A stretch of 57,201 nucleotides of DNA from Roseococcus sp. SDR (GTDB lineage: Bacteria > Pseudomonadota > Alphaproteobacteria > Acetobacterales > Acetobacteraceae): the NCBI RefSeq assembly GCF_019083995.1, contig NZ_JAHRCU010000025.1:1-57201 (forward strand). The letters run 5' to 3'. Below, one piece after another: positions 29,706 through 38,293 of the stretch. The notes under the pieces are model-generated. The model made no database searches, had not been told where the DNA came from, and was given only the letters and a program-made list of their open reading frames with translations. The stretch's first letter is position 1, and each line of letters begins with the position of its first letter. The position numbers were made by a program, and so were the translations under genes.

Positions 29706-29723
29706 CATAAGCATGTCTTTATG
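29706..29723 (-). promoter_or_regulatory. Candidate operator upstream of ahcY
   Basis: In ahcY sense the site reads CATAAAGACATGCTTATG, an imperfect palindrome with CATAA/TTATG outer arms. It resembles the AT-rich palindromes reported upstream of ahcY and methionine-cycle genes for the ArsR-family regulator SahR. I recall that motif only loosely, so the link is tentative. Confidence 0.35.
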
Positions 29724-29791
29724 TCTGGGGCAGGCTTTCGCTTCGGTGAGCGCTGCGGCAGGCTCCGGCCCCAACAACCCGGAGGAAGCCC

Positions 29792-30763
29792 ATGTTCCCG
29801 CGCCGCGCCCTGCTCTCGGCCAGCCTGGCCGCAACCGCCCTCATCCCCACCGCGCAGGCCCAGGAGCGCTGGCCGAGCCGCGCCGTGACCCTGCTGGAGG
29901 GCTTCCCGCCCGGCGGCGTGACCGACCTGGCCAGCCGCACCGTCGCCGAGCGCATGGGGCGGGAGCTGGGGCAGACCGTGCTGGTCGAGAACCGGCCCGG
30001 CGCTGCCACCTCGGTGGCTCTCACCGCCCTCTCCCGGGCGCGGCCGGATGGCTACACGCTGGGGGCGGGCACCACCACGCTGGCCATCAACCAGACGCTG
30101 CAACCCACGCTGACGCCGCGCGACCCGGCGAATGAGCTTGCGCCCATCGGCATGATCTTCCGCACGCCCTTCATCCTGCATCTCCACCCCTCGGTGCCGG
30201 CGCGGAACGTGGCGGAGCTGATCGCGCTGGCGAAGGCGCGGCCGGGTCAGCTTTCCTTCGGCTCGCCGGGCACGGGCTCGGTCAGCCATCTCTGCCTCGA
30301 GCTGTTCCGCGCCCAGGCCGGCATCGACATCCTGCATGTGCCCTATCGCGGCGGCATCCCCGCCTTGCTGGATCTCCGGCAGAACCGGGTGCAGGCGGTG
30401 TTCCAGGGGGTGCAGGAGGCGCTGCCTGCGATCCGCGAGGGGGCGACGCGCGCCATCGCCGTCTCGCTCACCACGCCGATCCCGCAAATGCCGGAGCTGC
30501 CGCCCATCGCCAATGACCTGCCGGGATTCGAGGTGGTGTTCTGGCAGGGCCTCTTCGCGCCCGCCGGCACGCCGGCGCCGGTCCTTGCGAGAGCGGGCGC
30601 CGCCCTGGCCGCTGCGACAAGCGATCCGGAGCTGCGGACGCGTATGGCCGAGCAGGGGGTGGAAATGCTCACCGGCGACGCGGAGGTGCTGCGGCGGACG
30701 CTGGCCGCCGATACGCAGAAATGGGGGGATGTGATCCGCCGGGCGAATATCCGGCTGGAGTAA
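29792..30763 (+). CDS. Tripartite tricarboxylate transporter substrate-binding protein (Bug/TctC)
   Basis: A 323-aa periplasmic binding protein. The signal ([24 protein letters not shown]) is followed by the Bug start [24 protein letters not shown] and the segment [26 protein letters not shown]. It ends [15 protein letters not shown]. Bug proteins bind carboxylates or other small acids, but the ligand cannot be read. No TctA/TctB membrane genes are nearby. GGAGGAAG lies 7 bp before the ATG at 29792. It is convergent with a second TctC gene. Confidence 0.9.
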   Translation: MFPRRALLSASLAATALIPTAQAQERWPSRAVTLLEGFPPGGVTDLASRTVAERMGRELGQTVLVENRPGAATSVALTALSRARPDGYTLGAGTTTLAINQTLQPTLTPRDPANELAPIGMIFRTPFILHLHPSVPARNVAELIALAKARPGQLSFGSPGTGSVSHLCLELFRAQAGIDILHVPYRGGIPALLDLRQNRVQAVFQGVQEALPAIREGATRAIAVSLTTPIPQMPELPPIANDLPGFEVVFWQGLFAPAGTPAPVLARAGAALAAATSDPELRTRMAEQGVEMLTGDAEVLRRTLAADTQKWGDVIRRANIRLE

Positions 30764-30768
30764 GGGAA

Positions 30769-30812
30769 AAAGGGCCTCCGGCGGCCGGGGCCAAAAGGCC
30801 CCGGACCCCTTT
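30769..30812. terminator. Bidirectional terminator between two tctC genes
   Basis: The perfect stem CCGGGGCC-AAAA-GGCCCCGG (30785-30804) is flanked by AAAGGG and CCCTTT, which extend it and supply A/T tracts on both strands. Confidence 0.7.
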
Positions 30813-31797
30813 ACTGGAGGGTGGTGCCGGAGACGCGGACCAGCTCCGCGTGGCGCTTGATCTCGGCGTCCAGCAGCGTGGCGAGCCGCGCCGGCGGCCC
30901 GCCGATGATGTCGAGCCCCTGGGCCGTGAAGCGGGCCCGGCTCTCGGGCTCGGTCAGGATCTCGTTCGCCAGCGCGTTCAACGCCTGGACGATGGGCGCG
31001 GGCGTCCCCTTCGGCAGCATCAGGCAGAACCAGCTGCCGAATTCCATCCCCGGCATGCCGAGTTCTGCCATGGTCGGCACATCGGGCAGCACGGCGGAGC
31101 GCTGGTCGCTCAGCACGGCGATGGGCGTCACCTGCCCCGCCCGCACCTGGGGCGCGGCCCCGGTGACCAGGTTGAACATCACCTGGATGCGGCCGGTGAA
31201 GAGGTCCGTGAAGCCCTGCTGGATGCCGGCATAGGGGATATGGACCATCTCCGTCCCCGTCGCCTGGCGGTACAGCTCGCCCGCCAGATGCATGGAGCTG
31301 CCATTGCCGGAGGAACCGAAGGAAAGCCGCCCCGGATTGGCCCGCACATAGGCCGTGAAGGCGGCCAGGTCGCGGATGCCCAGGCTGTTGTTCACCACCA
31401 GGATGTTCGGGACATTGCCCAGCAGGATCACCGGCTCGAAATCGCGCTGCGGGTTGAAGGCGAGGTCGCGATAGAGCGCCGGGCTCGTCGCCATGGTGCC
31501 GGCCCAGGTGAAGAGGATGGTGTGGCCATCGGGTGCCGCGCGCGCGGCCGCCGTGGCGCCGACATTGCCGTTCGCACCCGGGCGGTTGTCCACCAGCGTG
31601 CGCTGCGGCAGGCGCTTGTCCATCTCCTGCGCCAGAATGCGGGCCAGCGTATCCGCCGTGCCGGCGCCGCCGGCCGCCGGCAGGATGATCCGCAGCGGCC
31701 GCTCGGGCCAGCCGGCGGGGAGCGTGACATTGGCCTTCGCAGCCCCGGGCATGGCGGCGAGACCGGTGAGCATGAGGCGGCGCGACGGGAAGGGCAT
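30811..31797 (-). CDS. Second Bug/TctC-type substrate-binding protein
   Basis: A 328-aa periplasmic binding protein. The signal is MPFPSRRLMLTGLAAMPGAAKA with a twin-arginine pair. Bug-family segments follow: WPERPLRIILPAAGGAGTADTLARILA, VDNRPGANGNVGATAAARAAPDGHT and SFGSSGNGSSMHLAGEL. I use the ATG at 31797, behind AGGGGAA; an in-frame ATG at 31833 would add 12 residues before the signal. It has no transporter partner nearby and is divergent from the flavoprotein operon, whose substrate it may deliver. Confidence 0.88.
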   Translation of the reverse strand: MPFPSRRLMLTGLAAMPGAAKANVTLPAGWPERPLRIILPAAGGAGTADTLARILAQEMDKRLPQRTLVDNRPGANGNVGATAAARAAPDGHTILFTWAGTMATSPALYRDLAFNPQRDFEPVILLGNVPNILVVNNSLGIRDLAAFTAYVRANPGRLSFGSSGNGSSMHLAGELYRQATGTEMVHIPYAGIQQGFTDLFTGRIQVMFNLVTGAAPQVRAGQVTPIAVLSDQRSAVLPDVPTMAELGMPGMEFGSWFCLMLPKGTPAPIVQALNALANEILTEPESRARFTAQGLDIIGGPPARLATLLDAEIKRHAELVRVSGTTLQ

Positions 31798-31935
31798 GGC
31801 GATCAAGTTCCCCTGGGATGATGGCGAATTCATGGGGGGAACCCATCTTCCCGCAGAGCCGCGCCGCGCGCCACAATGGACAGTGAGGCTGACGGGTGAC
31901 ACCATCATTTCCGCAATGCAGCAAAGTGGCGCCGC

Positions 31936-33363
31936 ATGAACCAGATCATCCCCCAGGGCCTTGCGCGACATGAGGCGCAGGTGGCGCGGGACCTCGAGAC
32001 GCTGAACCTCCCGCCCCGCAGCTGGGTGCCGCCGCTGATGCGCGATGGCGTGGCGGTGCGGGATGTGGTGGTGATCGGCGCCGGCATGAACGGCATCGCC
32101 GCGGCCGGCGCGCTCATCTTCAAGGGCATCCGCAACATCGCCGTGCTGGAGGAAAGCGCGCCGGGCCAGGAAGGCCCCTGGGTGACGACGGCGCGGATGG
32201 ACACGCTGCGCTCGCCCAAGACGCTGCCCGGCCCCTGCTTCGGCCTCCCCTCGCTCACCTTCCGCGCCTGGTACGAGGCGAGCTTCGGCACCGAGGCCTG
32301 GGAGGCGCTCTACAAGATCCACAACGCCACCTGGCAGGATTATCTGAGCTGGCTGCAGCGCGTGCTGGCCCTGCCCGTCACCCATGGCGTGCGCGTGGCG
32401 CGCATCAGCCCGGCCGAGGGGCTGCTGCGGCTGACACTGAGCGATGGCCAGAGCCTGCTCGCCCGCCGCGTCGTGATGGCGACCGGCCGTGCCGGCGCGG
32501 GCGGGCTGCATACGCCCGATTTCGTGGCACCCGACCTCTTCCCCGAGCTCGCGGCGCTCGCGCCCACGCCGATCGATTTCGCGGCGCTGCGGGGCAAGAG
32601 CCTCGGCCTGATCGGCGGCGGCGCCTCGGCCTGGGACAATGCGGCGACGGCGCTGGAGCGCGGTGCGGCCGAGGCCCACATGTATGTGCGCCGCGCCACC
32701 CTGCCGCAGATCAACAAGGGCCGCGGCAGCGCCGGCCCCGCCTTCCACATGGGCTGGGACGCGCTGAGCCTCGAGGAGCGCTGGAACCTCATCGTCTACA
32801 TGCATGACGCCCAGGCGCCGCCGCCGCATGAGACGGTGCATCGCGCGCTGAAGCTCCCTGGCTTCCACATCCACCTCGCGAGCCCGACCAAGGCGGCGCG
32901 GCGCGGTGGCAAGGGCGTGGTGATCGAGCTGGCGGATCGCGAGGTGACGCATGACTTCCTCATCGTGGGCACCGGCTTCGTGGTGGACATGGACCGCGTG
33001 CCGGAGCTGGTGGACTTCGCCCCCCACATCGCCCGCTGGCAGGACCGCTACACGCCGCCCGAGGGCATGCAGCGCGCCGAGATGGCGGCCTTCCCCTTCC
33101 TTGGCCCCGGCCTTGAATTGCAGCCGCGCGACGCCTCGGCCCCGCCGGAACTCGGGCTGATCCATCTGATGAACTACGGCGCCCACGCCACGCATGGCGG
33201 CATCGCGAGCGACATTCCGGGCGTCATGGTGGCGGGCGAGAAGGTCTCCACCGCCATTCTGCGCCATCTCTTCCAGGCCGAGATCGGCGCGCTGCGGCGC
33301 GAGCTGGAAGCCTTCGACGAGCCGGAGCTGGAAGGCACGCCGTTCTTCGTGCCGCGATCATAA
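31936..33363 (+). CDS. FAD/NAD(P)-dependent flavoprotein monooxygenase-like
   Basis: A 475-aa cytoplasmic enzyme with two Rossmann motifs: VVVIGAGMNGIAAAGAL (about 44-60) for FAD, and SLGLIGGGASAWDNAATAL (about 218-236) for NAD(P)H. A late GEKVSTAILRHLF resembles the C-terminal FAD-contact region. The layout is that of flavin-containing or Baeyer-Villiger-type monooxygenases, but the FxGxxxHxxxW fingerprint is not seen, so the exact class is open. It is the first of four same-strand genes (31936-35752). Confidence 0.78.
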   Translation: MNQIIPQGLARHEAQVARDLETLNLPPRSWVPPLMRDGVAVRDVVVIGAGMNGIAAAGALIFKGIRNIAVLEESAPGQEGPWVTTARMDTLRSPKTLPGPCFGLPSLTFRAWYEASFGTEAWEALYKIHNATWQDYLSWLQRVLALPVTHGVRVARISPAEGLLRLTLSDGQSLLARRVVMATGRAGAGGLHTPDFVAPDLFPELAALAPTPIDFAALRGKSLGLIGGGASAWDNAATALERGAAEAHMYVRRATLPQINKGRGSAGPAFHMGWDALSLEERWNLIVYMHDAQAPPPHETVHRALKLPGFHIHLASPTKAARRGGKGVVIELADREVTHDFLIVGTGFVVDMDRVPELVDFAPHIARWQDRYTPPEGMQRAEMAAFPFLGPGLELQPRDASAPPELGLIHLMNYGAHATHGGIASDIPGVMVAGEKVSTAILRHLFQAEIGALRRELEAFDEPELEGTPFFVPRS

Positions 33364-33379
33364 AAAAGGGGAGGCGCCG

Positions 33380-33805
33380 ATGCGCGATCTGATCGACGAG
33401 TTGGCGGGCATCGCGCCCGGCAGCAGGCTGGACGGGCTGCGCGCGCTGCGCCCCGATGTCCGCGGCAGCCTGGCCGGCTACGAGGCCGCGATTTTCGCGG
33501 GCGCGAGCGGGCTTTCGACGGGCGAGCGCCATGCCGTGGCCCGCCACGTGGCCGAGCTGAATGCCGAAGGGGCCCTGGCCGCGCATCACGCGGCGCGCGC
33601 CGGCGATTCCGCGCGCCTGCCCACGCTGCTGGACTACGCGACGCTGATCACCCGCACGCCGGACCGCGCCTCGCCCGAGGCGATCGAGACGCTGATGCAG
33701 GCCGGCCTCGCGCCGCGCGACGTCGTGATGCTCGGCCAGCTCATCGCGCATGTGAACATGCAGGCCCGGCTGCTCGCCGGGCTTCGCCTTTTGGAGGACG
33801 TATGA
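33380..33805 (+). CDS. CMD-domain protein (AhpD-like, Avi_7170 type)
   Basis: A 141-aa all-helical protein like the CMD domain proteins that pair with an AhpD-like partner. Segments are MRDLIDELAGIAPGSRLDGLRALRP, GERHAVARHVAELN and LAPRDVVMLGQLIAHVNMQARLLAGLRLLE. The usual CxxC pair is missing, so it may be structural or cofactor-binding rather than a peroxidase. It sits 16 bp after the flavoprotein gene. The pairing with the next gene resembles the TIGR04029/TIGR04030 couple I recall from Agrobacterium vitis. Confidence 0.72.
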   Translation: MRDLIDELAGIAPGSRLDGLRALRPDVRGSLAGYEAAIFAGASGLSTGERHAVARHVAELNAEGALAAHHAARAGDSARLPTLLDYATLITRTPDRASPEAIETLMQAGLAPRDVVMLGQLIAHVNMQARLLAGLRLLEDV

Positions 33806-33864
33806 TGCGTGCCACCGATTCAGCCTTCCGCGCGACAAGCGCGCTCCAGCCATCGGGGGCATGA
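33802..33864 (+). CDS. Possible 20-codon coupling ORF
   Basis: This reading frame (MMRATDSAFRATSALQPSGA) starts with an ATG overlapping the TGA of the CMD gene and ends with a TGA overlapping the ATG of the AhpD gene. Both junctions are therefore ATGA-type. It may merely pass ribosomes from one gene to the next. It has no recognisable domain, and I cannot show that it makes a protein. Confidence 0.3.
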   Translation: MMRATDSAFRATSALQPSGA

Positions 33865-34445
33865 CCATGAAATCCACCCATGATTTCGGCTTCCCCATGC
33901 AGAGCCTGAACTGGAAGGCCTGGGCGCCCGTTCTCGACATCGCCAAGGCCACGCCGGATGAGATCAAGGTGCTGGAGGAGAGCCACCCCAAGGCAAAGGA
34001 GAACCCCTACTACCTGCTGCTGGTGCAGGAGGCGGAGGTGCTGCGCCAGCGCTCCAAGCTCTTCAACACCATCATGTACGGCCCGCGCGGCGCCTCCCGC
34101 GCCGAGCGCGAATTGGCGGCGACGGCGGAATCCCGCCTGAATGGCTGCCCCTATTGCGCCAGCGTTCACGCGCTGCGCTACGTGCAGATGAAGGGCGATC
34201 CGGATCTGATGGCGCGCCTGATGAAGGATGGCGTGGAGGTCGAGATGCCGCCCCGCGCGCGCGCCATCGTGGATTTCTCCGTGAAGCTCGCCGCCACGCC
34301 CTCCGCAGCCACGAAGGCGGATGTGCAGCGCCTGCGTGATGAAGGCATGGCGGATGCCGAGATCCTCGACATCATCCTCTCGGTCGCCATGTTCGCCAAC
34401 GCCAACCGCCTGATGCAGACGCTGGGCGAGGCGGTGATGCCATGA
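33861..34445 (+). CDS. Alkylhydroperoxidase-domain protein (AhpD-like, Avi_7169 type)
   Basis: A 194-aa carboxymuconolactone-decarboxylase-fold protein with the AhpD active-site motif in NGCPYCASVHALRY (CxxC plus the following His). The leading part FPMQSLNWKAWAPVLDIAKATPDEIKVLEE is typical of the partner of CMD-domain proteins. It may reduce peroxides made by the flavoprotein, but the substrate is unknown. Starts at 33861 (MTMKSTHDF) or 33867 are both possible. The stop overlaps the aminotransferase ATG by 4 bp. Confidence 0.78.
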   Translation: MTMKSTHDFGFPMQSLNWKAWAPVLDIAKATPDEIKVLEESHPKAKENPYYLLLVQEAEVLRQRSKLFNTIMYGPRGASRAERELAATAESRLNGCPYCASVHALRYVQMKGDPDLMARLMKDGVEVEMPPRARAIVDFSVKLAATPSAATKADVQRLRDEGMADAEILDIILSVAMFANANRLMQTLGEAVMP

Positions 34446-35752
34446 ACGAGATCATCTCGGAGCGGGCGATTCACGCCCGGGCGGAAGAGCGCCCGGACGA
34501 TCGCACGCTGACCGCCATCGCCCACCGCGTCCTGCCCGCCGGGCATTTCGGCAACCTCGCGAGCGACCTCGCCATGGTGCGCGGCGAGGGCGGCCATGTC
34601 TGGGACAGCGAGGGCCGCGAATACATCGACTACCTGCTGGGCTCCGGCCCCATGTTCGTCGGCCACGCGCATCCGGAGGTGACGGCGGCGGTGTTGGCGC
34701 AGGTGCCGCTCGGCACCACCTTCTTCGCCAACAACCCGGCCGGCATCCAACTTGCGGCGCGCATCGTGGAAGCGATGGCCTGCGCGGACCAGATCCGCTT
34801 CGTCAGCTCCGGCTCCGAGGCGGATATGTACGCGATGCGCCTGGCGCGCGCCTTCCGCGGGCGGGAGAAGATCCTGAAGTTCGAGGGCGGCTATCACGGC
34901 ATGAGCGATCACGGGCTGATGAGCCTTTCGCCCAAGCGCCCCGCCAATTTCCCGACCGCCATCCCCGACAGCGCCGGCATCCCGGCCCGCGTGCGGGATG
35001 ACATGCTGGTGGCGCCCTACAATGACGCGGCGCATGCGGTGGCGCTGATCGAGGCGCATCACGATGAGTTGGGCGGCGTCATCGTCGAGCCCTTCCAACG
35101 ACTGCTGCCGCCCGCGCCCGGCTTCCTGGAGGCGCTGCGCGAGGTGACGGCGCGCCATGGCATTCCGTTGATCTTCGACGAGGTCGTGACCGGCTTCCGC
35201 TTCGCCTATGGCGGCGCGCAGGAGTATTACGGCGTGACGCCCGATATCTGCACGCTGGGCAAGATCATCGGCGGCGGCTTTCCGCTCGCCGCCATCGCAG
35301 GGCGTGCCGACATCATGGCGCATTTCGACCGCGCGCGGGTGGGGGATGATGGCTTCCTGATGCAGGTGGGCACGCTCTCGGGCAATCCCATCGCCTCGGT
35401 GGCCGGCCTCGCCACGCTCGACATCCTGCAGCGGCCCGGCGCCTATGAGGGCGCCTTCGCCACGGGCCGGAGCCTGATGGAAGGGCTGACGCGCCTGCTG
35501 CGCGATGCCGGGCTTCCCGGCCAGGTGGTGGGTGAGCCGGTGCTGTTCGACGTGGTCTTCGCCGAGGGGGAGATCCGCAACTACCGCGACATGCAGCGCG
35601 CGGATCCGAAGCTGGCGGCGCATTTCAACCGCCACCTGCGCGAGGCCGGCATCCTGAAGGGCGACAGCAAATACTACATCTCGCTCGCGCATACGCCCGA
35701 CGACATCGCGGCCACGCTGGATGCGTTCGCCGGAGCTGTTCGTTCTCTGTGA
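34442..35752 (+). CDS. Class III PLP aminotransferase (glutamate-1-semialdehyde aminomutase-like)
   Basis: A 436-aa fold-type I enzyme. VRGEGGHVWDSEGREYIDYLLGSGPMFVGHAHP, FVSSGSEADMYAMRLARAFRGR and IFDEVVTGFR are class III segments, and the PLP lysine is in TLGKIIGGGFPLAA. It is like GSA aminomutase, but its place in an operon with a monooxygenase and AhpD-like proteins points to catabolism of an amino compound, not heme synthesis. It overlaps the preceding gene by 4 bp. A double-hairpin element follows the stop. Confidence 0.88.
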   Translation: MNEIISERAIHARAEERPDDRTLTAIAHRVLPAGHFGNLASDLAMVRGEGGHVWDSEGREYIDYLLGSGPMFVGHAHPEVTAAVLAQVPLGTTFFANNPAGIQLAARIVEAMACADQIRFVSSGSEADMYAMRLARAFRGREKILKFEGGYHGMSDHGLMSLSPKRPANFPTAIPDSAGIPARVRDDMLVAPYNDAAHAVALIEAHHDELGGVIVEPFQRLLPPAPGFLEALREVTARHGIPLIFDEVVTGFRFAYGGAQEYYGVTPDICTLGKIIGGGFPLAAIAGRADIMAHFDRARVGDDGFLMQVGTLSGNPIASVAGLATLDILQRPGAYEGAFATGRSLMEGLTRLLRDAGLPGQVVGEPVLFDVVFAEGEIRNYRDMQRADPKLAAHFNRHLREAGILKGDSKYYISLAHTPDDIAATLDAFAGAVRSL

Positions 35753-35756
35753 TGGG

Positions 35757-35805
35757 AGGTGCAGGAACCTCAGGTTCCTGCCGGGGTTGAGGGGCAGAGC
35801 CCCTC
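35757..35805. terminator. Double-hairpin convergent-end element, copy 2
   Basis: Stem 1 has arms GCAGGAACC (35761-35769) and GGTTCCTGC (35773-35781); stem 2 is GAGGGGC-AGA-GCCCCTC (35789-35805) and enters the stop codon of the convergent LysR gene. It has the same layout as 24722 and 50526. Confidence 0.7.
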
Positions 35806-36673
35806 ACTTCAACAGTTCCGCCAGCAGCGGATTGGGAAACCTCCGGCTGCGCGTGATCGCATAAAACCCCTCCACCAGCCCCGGCACCTGGCAGCGTTCC
35901 ACCAACAGGCCGGAGCGCAGTTCGTCGCGCACGACGACGGGCGGCACCAGCGCCACACCTGGGCTCTCGCGCGCGAGCAGGCGCAGCATCGCCATGTCAT
36001 CCACCTCGGCGAGGATGATGGGGCGGATGCCGGCCTGGTCCATCAGCAGGTCGAATCCCGCGCGGATGGAGCTGCCGAGCGCGGGCAGGAGGATGGGCGT
36101 CTCGTGCAGGTCGTCCGGGAAGCGGAAGGCGCGGGCGCGCCGGGGCTTCCGGCCGACCAGGCTGACCGGTTGCTCATCCAGCAGGCGCGACGTCCAGTCC
36201 TTCTCGGCATCGCGCGCGACGGGCGCGTTGGAGAGCACGGCATCCAGCGTCAGCGCATCGAGCTGCGCCAGCAGGTCGCGCAGATGGCCGGAATGCACCA
36301 CCAGCTCCACATCGCCGCGCCCGATCAGCGGGCGCAGCAATTCGAGCTGGAAGTTGCGCGAGAGCGTGGTGATGGCGCCGATGCGCAGCACGCGCCGTGC
36401 GCCGGGGCCGCGCCCTTGCAGCGTGTCCAGCAGCTCATCGCCCGTGCGGAAGATGGTCTCGGCATGGTCGAGCGCGATGCGTCCCGCCTCGGTCAGTTCG
36501 AGCCGCTTGCCGACACGGGTGAAGAGCTTCTGCCCCAGCTGCGCCTCCAGCGCCGAGAGCTGCGTGGAGAGCGCCGATTGCGCGACATTGAGCCGCTGCG
36601 CCGCGCGCGTCAGCCCGCCCTCGCGCGCGATGGCCCAGAAATAGCGCAGGTGATGGTAGTTCAGGCTGGCCAT
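35804..36673 (-). CDS. LysR-family regulator next to dabBA
   Basis: A 289-aa LysR-type regulator with an N-terminal winged helix-turn-helix (MASLNYHHLRYFWAIAREGGLTRAAQRLNVAQSALSTQLSALE) and a C-terminal effector domain. The N-terminus is close to the NhaR-like group. It is divergent from dabB across 102 bp, the usual place for a LysR regulator of its neighbour, and known DAB operons can carry one. So inorganic carbon or pH is a reasonable but unproven signal. The long upstream frame continues antisense to dabB, so I use the ATG at 36673. Confidence 0.9.
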   Translation of the reverse strand: MASLNYHHLRYFWAIAREGGLTRAAQRLNVAQSALSTQLSALEAQLGQKLFTRVGKRLELTEAGRIALDHAETIFRTGDELLDTLQGRGPGARRVLRIGAITTLSRNFQLELLRPLIGRGDVELVVHSGHLRDLLAQLDALTLDAVLSNAPVARDAEKDWTSRLLDEQPVSLVGRKPRRARAFRFPDDLHETPILLPALGSSIRAGFDLLMDQAGIRPIILAEVDDMAMLRLLARESPGVALVPPVVVRDELRSGLLVERCQVPGLVEGFYAITRSRRFPNPLLAELLK

Positions 36674-36775
36674 GGATTGTTCTCCTGAACCGAACGATAC
36701 CATCCAATCTTTGAATTTTCCAGAAGCATTGCGTGCAGTTAACGAGGGCCCCGTCTGATTTCGGAGTCCTCCCGC

Positions 36776-38293
36776 ATGCCCTGGATCGCGGCACTCGCCC
36801 CCGTCCTGCTCATCCTCGCCGCCGCCCTGCCGGGCGATGCGCGCCGCCATGTCGTCCTGGCCGCCCAGGGCGCCTTCGCCTGCGCGCTGACGGTGGCGCT
36901 GGCGCTCCTGTTCAATGGCGGGGCCAGCAGCTTTCTCGTGCATCTCGACGCCGTCTCGGGCGTGATGTTCCTGCTGGTCGCCTTCATCGGTCTGATCGTG
37001 ACGCTCTACAGCCGGCGCTATCTGGATGGCGATCCGGGCCAGGCGCGCTTCTTCCGCTGGCTGGGCTTCACGCTCGCCGCGGTGCTGGCGCTGACCATCT
37101 CGGGCAACCTGCTGTTCTTCGCGGCCGCCTGGGTGGCGACGAGCCTCTGCCTGCACCGGCTGCTGGTCTTCTATCCCGAGCGGCATGGCGCGCAGCTCGC
37201 CGCCCGCAAGAAATTCGTGGCGAGCCGGCTGGGCGATGTGGCGCTGATCGCCGCATTGCTGCTCATCCTCGGTCGCTTCGGCACGCTGGAGTTCGGCGAG
37301 ATCTTCGCGGCCACCAAGGCGCTCTCCGGCAGCGATGATCCGGGCATCGCCATCCACCTCGCTGCCGTCCTGGTCGCCTTCGCCGCGGTCGTGAAGTCCG
37401 CGCAATTCCCGCTGCATGGCTGGCTGCCCGAGGTGATGGAGACACCCACCCCCGTCTCCGCCCTGCTGCATGCGGGCATCATCAATGCGGGCGGCTTCCT
37501 CGTCGTCCGCATGGCGGATCTGGTGGCGCTCTCGGCCCAGGCGCTGGACTTGCTGCTGGTGGCGGGGGCCGCGACCGCCATCTTCGGCGCGGCGGTGATG
37601 CTCACGCAGACCAGCGTGAAGGTGGCGCTCGCCTGGTCCACCGTCGCGCAGATGGGCTTCATGATCCTGCAATGCGGCCTGGGCGCTTTCGCCGCCGCCA
37701 TGCTGCACATCGTGGCGCACGCCATGTACAAGGCGCACGCCTTCCTCTCCGCCGGCTCCGTCATCGCCGAGCGCAAGCCGGGCACGCAGCCACCGCTGCC
37801 GCTGCGCATGCTCATTCCCGCACTCGCCGCTTCCGTGCTGCTGGTGCTGGTGGTGGGCGTGATCTTCGGCATGCCCTTCTTCGAGAAGCCCGGCGTCGCC
37901 GTTCTCGGCGCCACGCTGATGATGGGCCTGACGCCCATGCTGGCCGGCGCGCTGATGGCGCGCGATGAGGCGCGCTTCGTCGCCATCCGCGTCGGCGGCT
38001 TCGCGCTCGCCGTCTGCGTCGCCTACTTCGCGCTGCAGGCTGGCGCGGAGTGGATCCTCGCCGCCGCGCTGCCGGAGCAGACCGTGCCGCGCGGGCCCTT
38101 CGCCCTCTTCTGGGCCGCGCTCACCGTCCTCGCCTTCGCCACGCTGCTGGTGCTGAACGTGCTGCGCCGCCGCGGCCAGCCGGGCCCCGGGCTGCAGGCC
38201 TTCTATGTCCATCTCTTCAACGGGTTCTACGTCAATGCCTGGTGCAACCGCCTGGTGGCGAAGCACTGGCCGCTCAAGCAGGGAGGCGTGTGA
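36776..38293 (+). CDS. dabB: DabB-like proton-conducting membrane subunit (NuoL family)
   Basis: A 505-aa polytopic membrane protein of the proton-pumping Complex I/antiporter family. Landmarks are FIGLIVTLYSRRYLDGDP, VKSAQFPLHGWLPEVMETPTPVSALLHAGIINAGGFL and the end FNGFYVNAWCNRLV. It is shorter than NuoL and no other nuo genes are nearby. With DabA it would use the proton gradient to drive CO2 hydration and bicarbonate trapping. The last codon overlaps the dabA start (TGATG). The start ATG is at 36776. Confidence 0.88.
   Translation: MPWIAALAPVLLILAAALPGDARRHVVLAAQGAFACALTVALALLFNGGASSFLVHLDAVSGVMFLLVAFIGLIVTLYSRRYLDGDPGQARFFRWLGFTLAAVLALTISGNLLFFAAAWVATSLCLHRLLVFYPERHGAQLAARKKFVASRLGDVALIAALLLILGRFGTLEFGEIFAATKALSGSDDPGIAIHLAAVLVAFAAVVKSAQFPLHGWLPEVMETPTPVSALLHAGIINAGGFLVVRMADLVALSAQALDLLLVAGAATAIFGAAVMLTQTSVKVALAWSTVAQMGFMILQCGLGAFAAAMLHIVAHAMYKAHAFLSAGSVIAERKPGTQPPLPLRMLIPALAASVLLVLVVGVIFGMPFFEKPGVAVLGATLMMGLTPMLAGALMARDEARFVAIRVGGFALAVCVAYFALQAGAEWILAAALPEQTVPRGPFALFWAALTVLAFATLLVLNVLRRRGQPGPGLQAFYVHLFNGFYVNAWCNRLVAKHWPLKQGGV

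Noticed and set aside
29748-29765. SAH-riboswitch-like words GAGCGCTGC and GGCAGGCTC near ahcY
   Set aside because: They are on the plus strand, facing away from ahcY towards a TctC gene, and lack the helices between the two words. Probably chance.
36776-38293. NADH dehydrogenase subunit NuoL/5
   Set aside because: It is short, has no other nuo genes nearby and is overlapped by a DabA gene, so DabB fits better.
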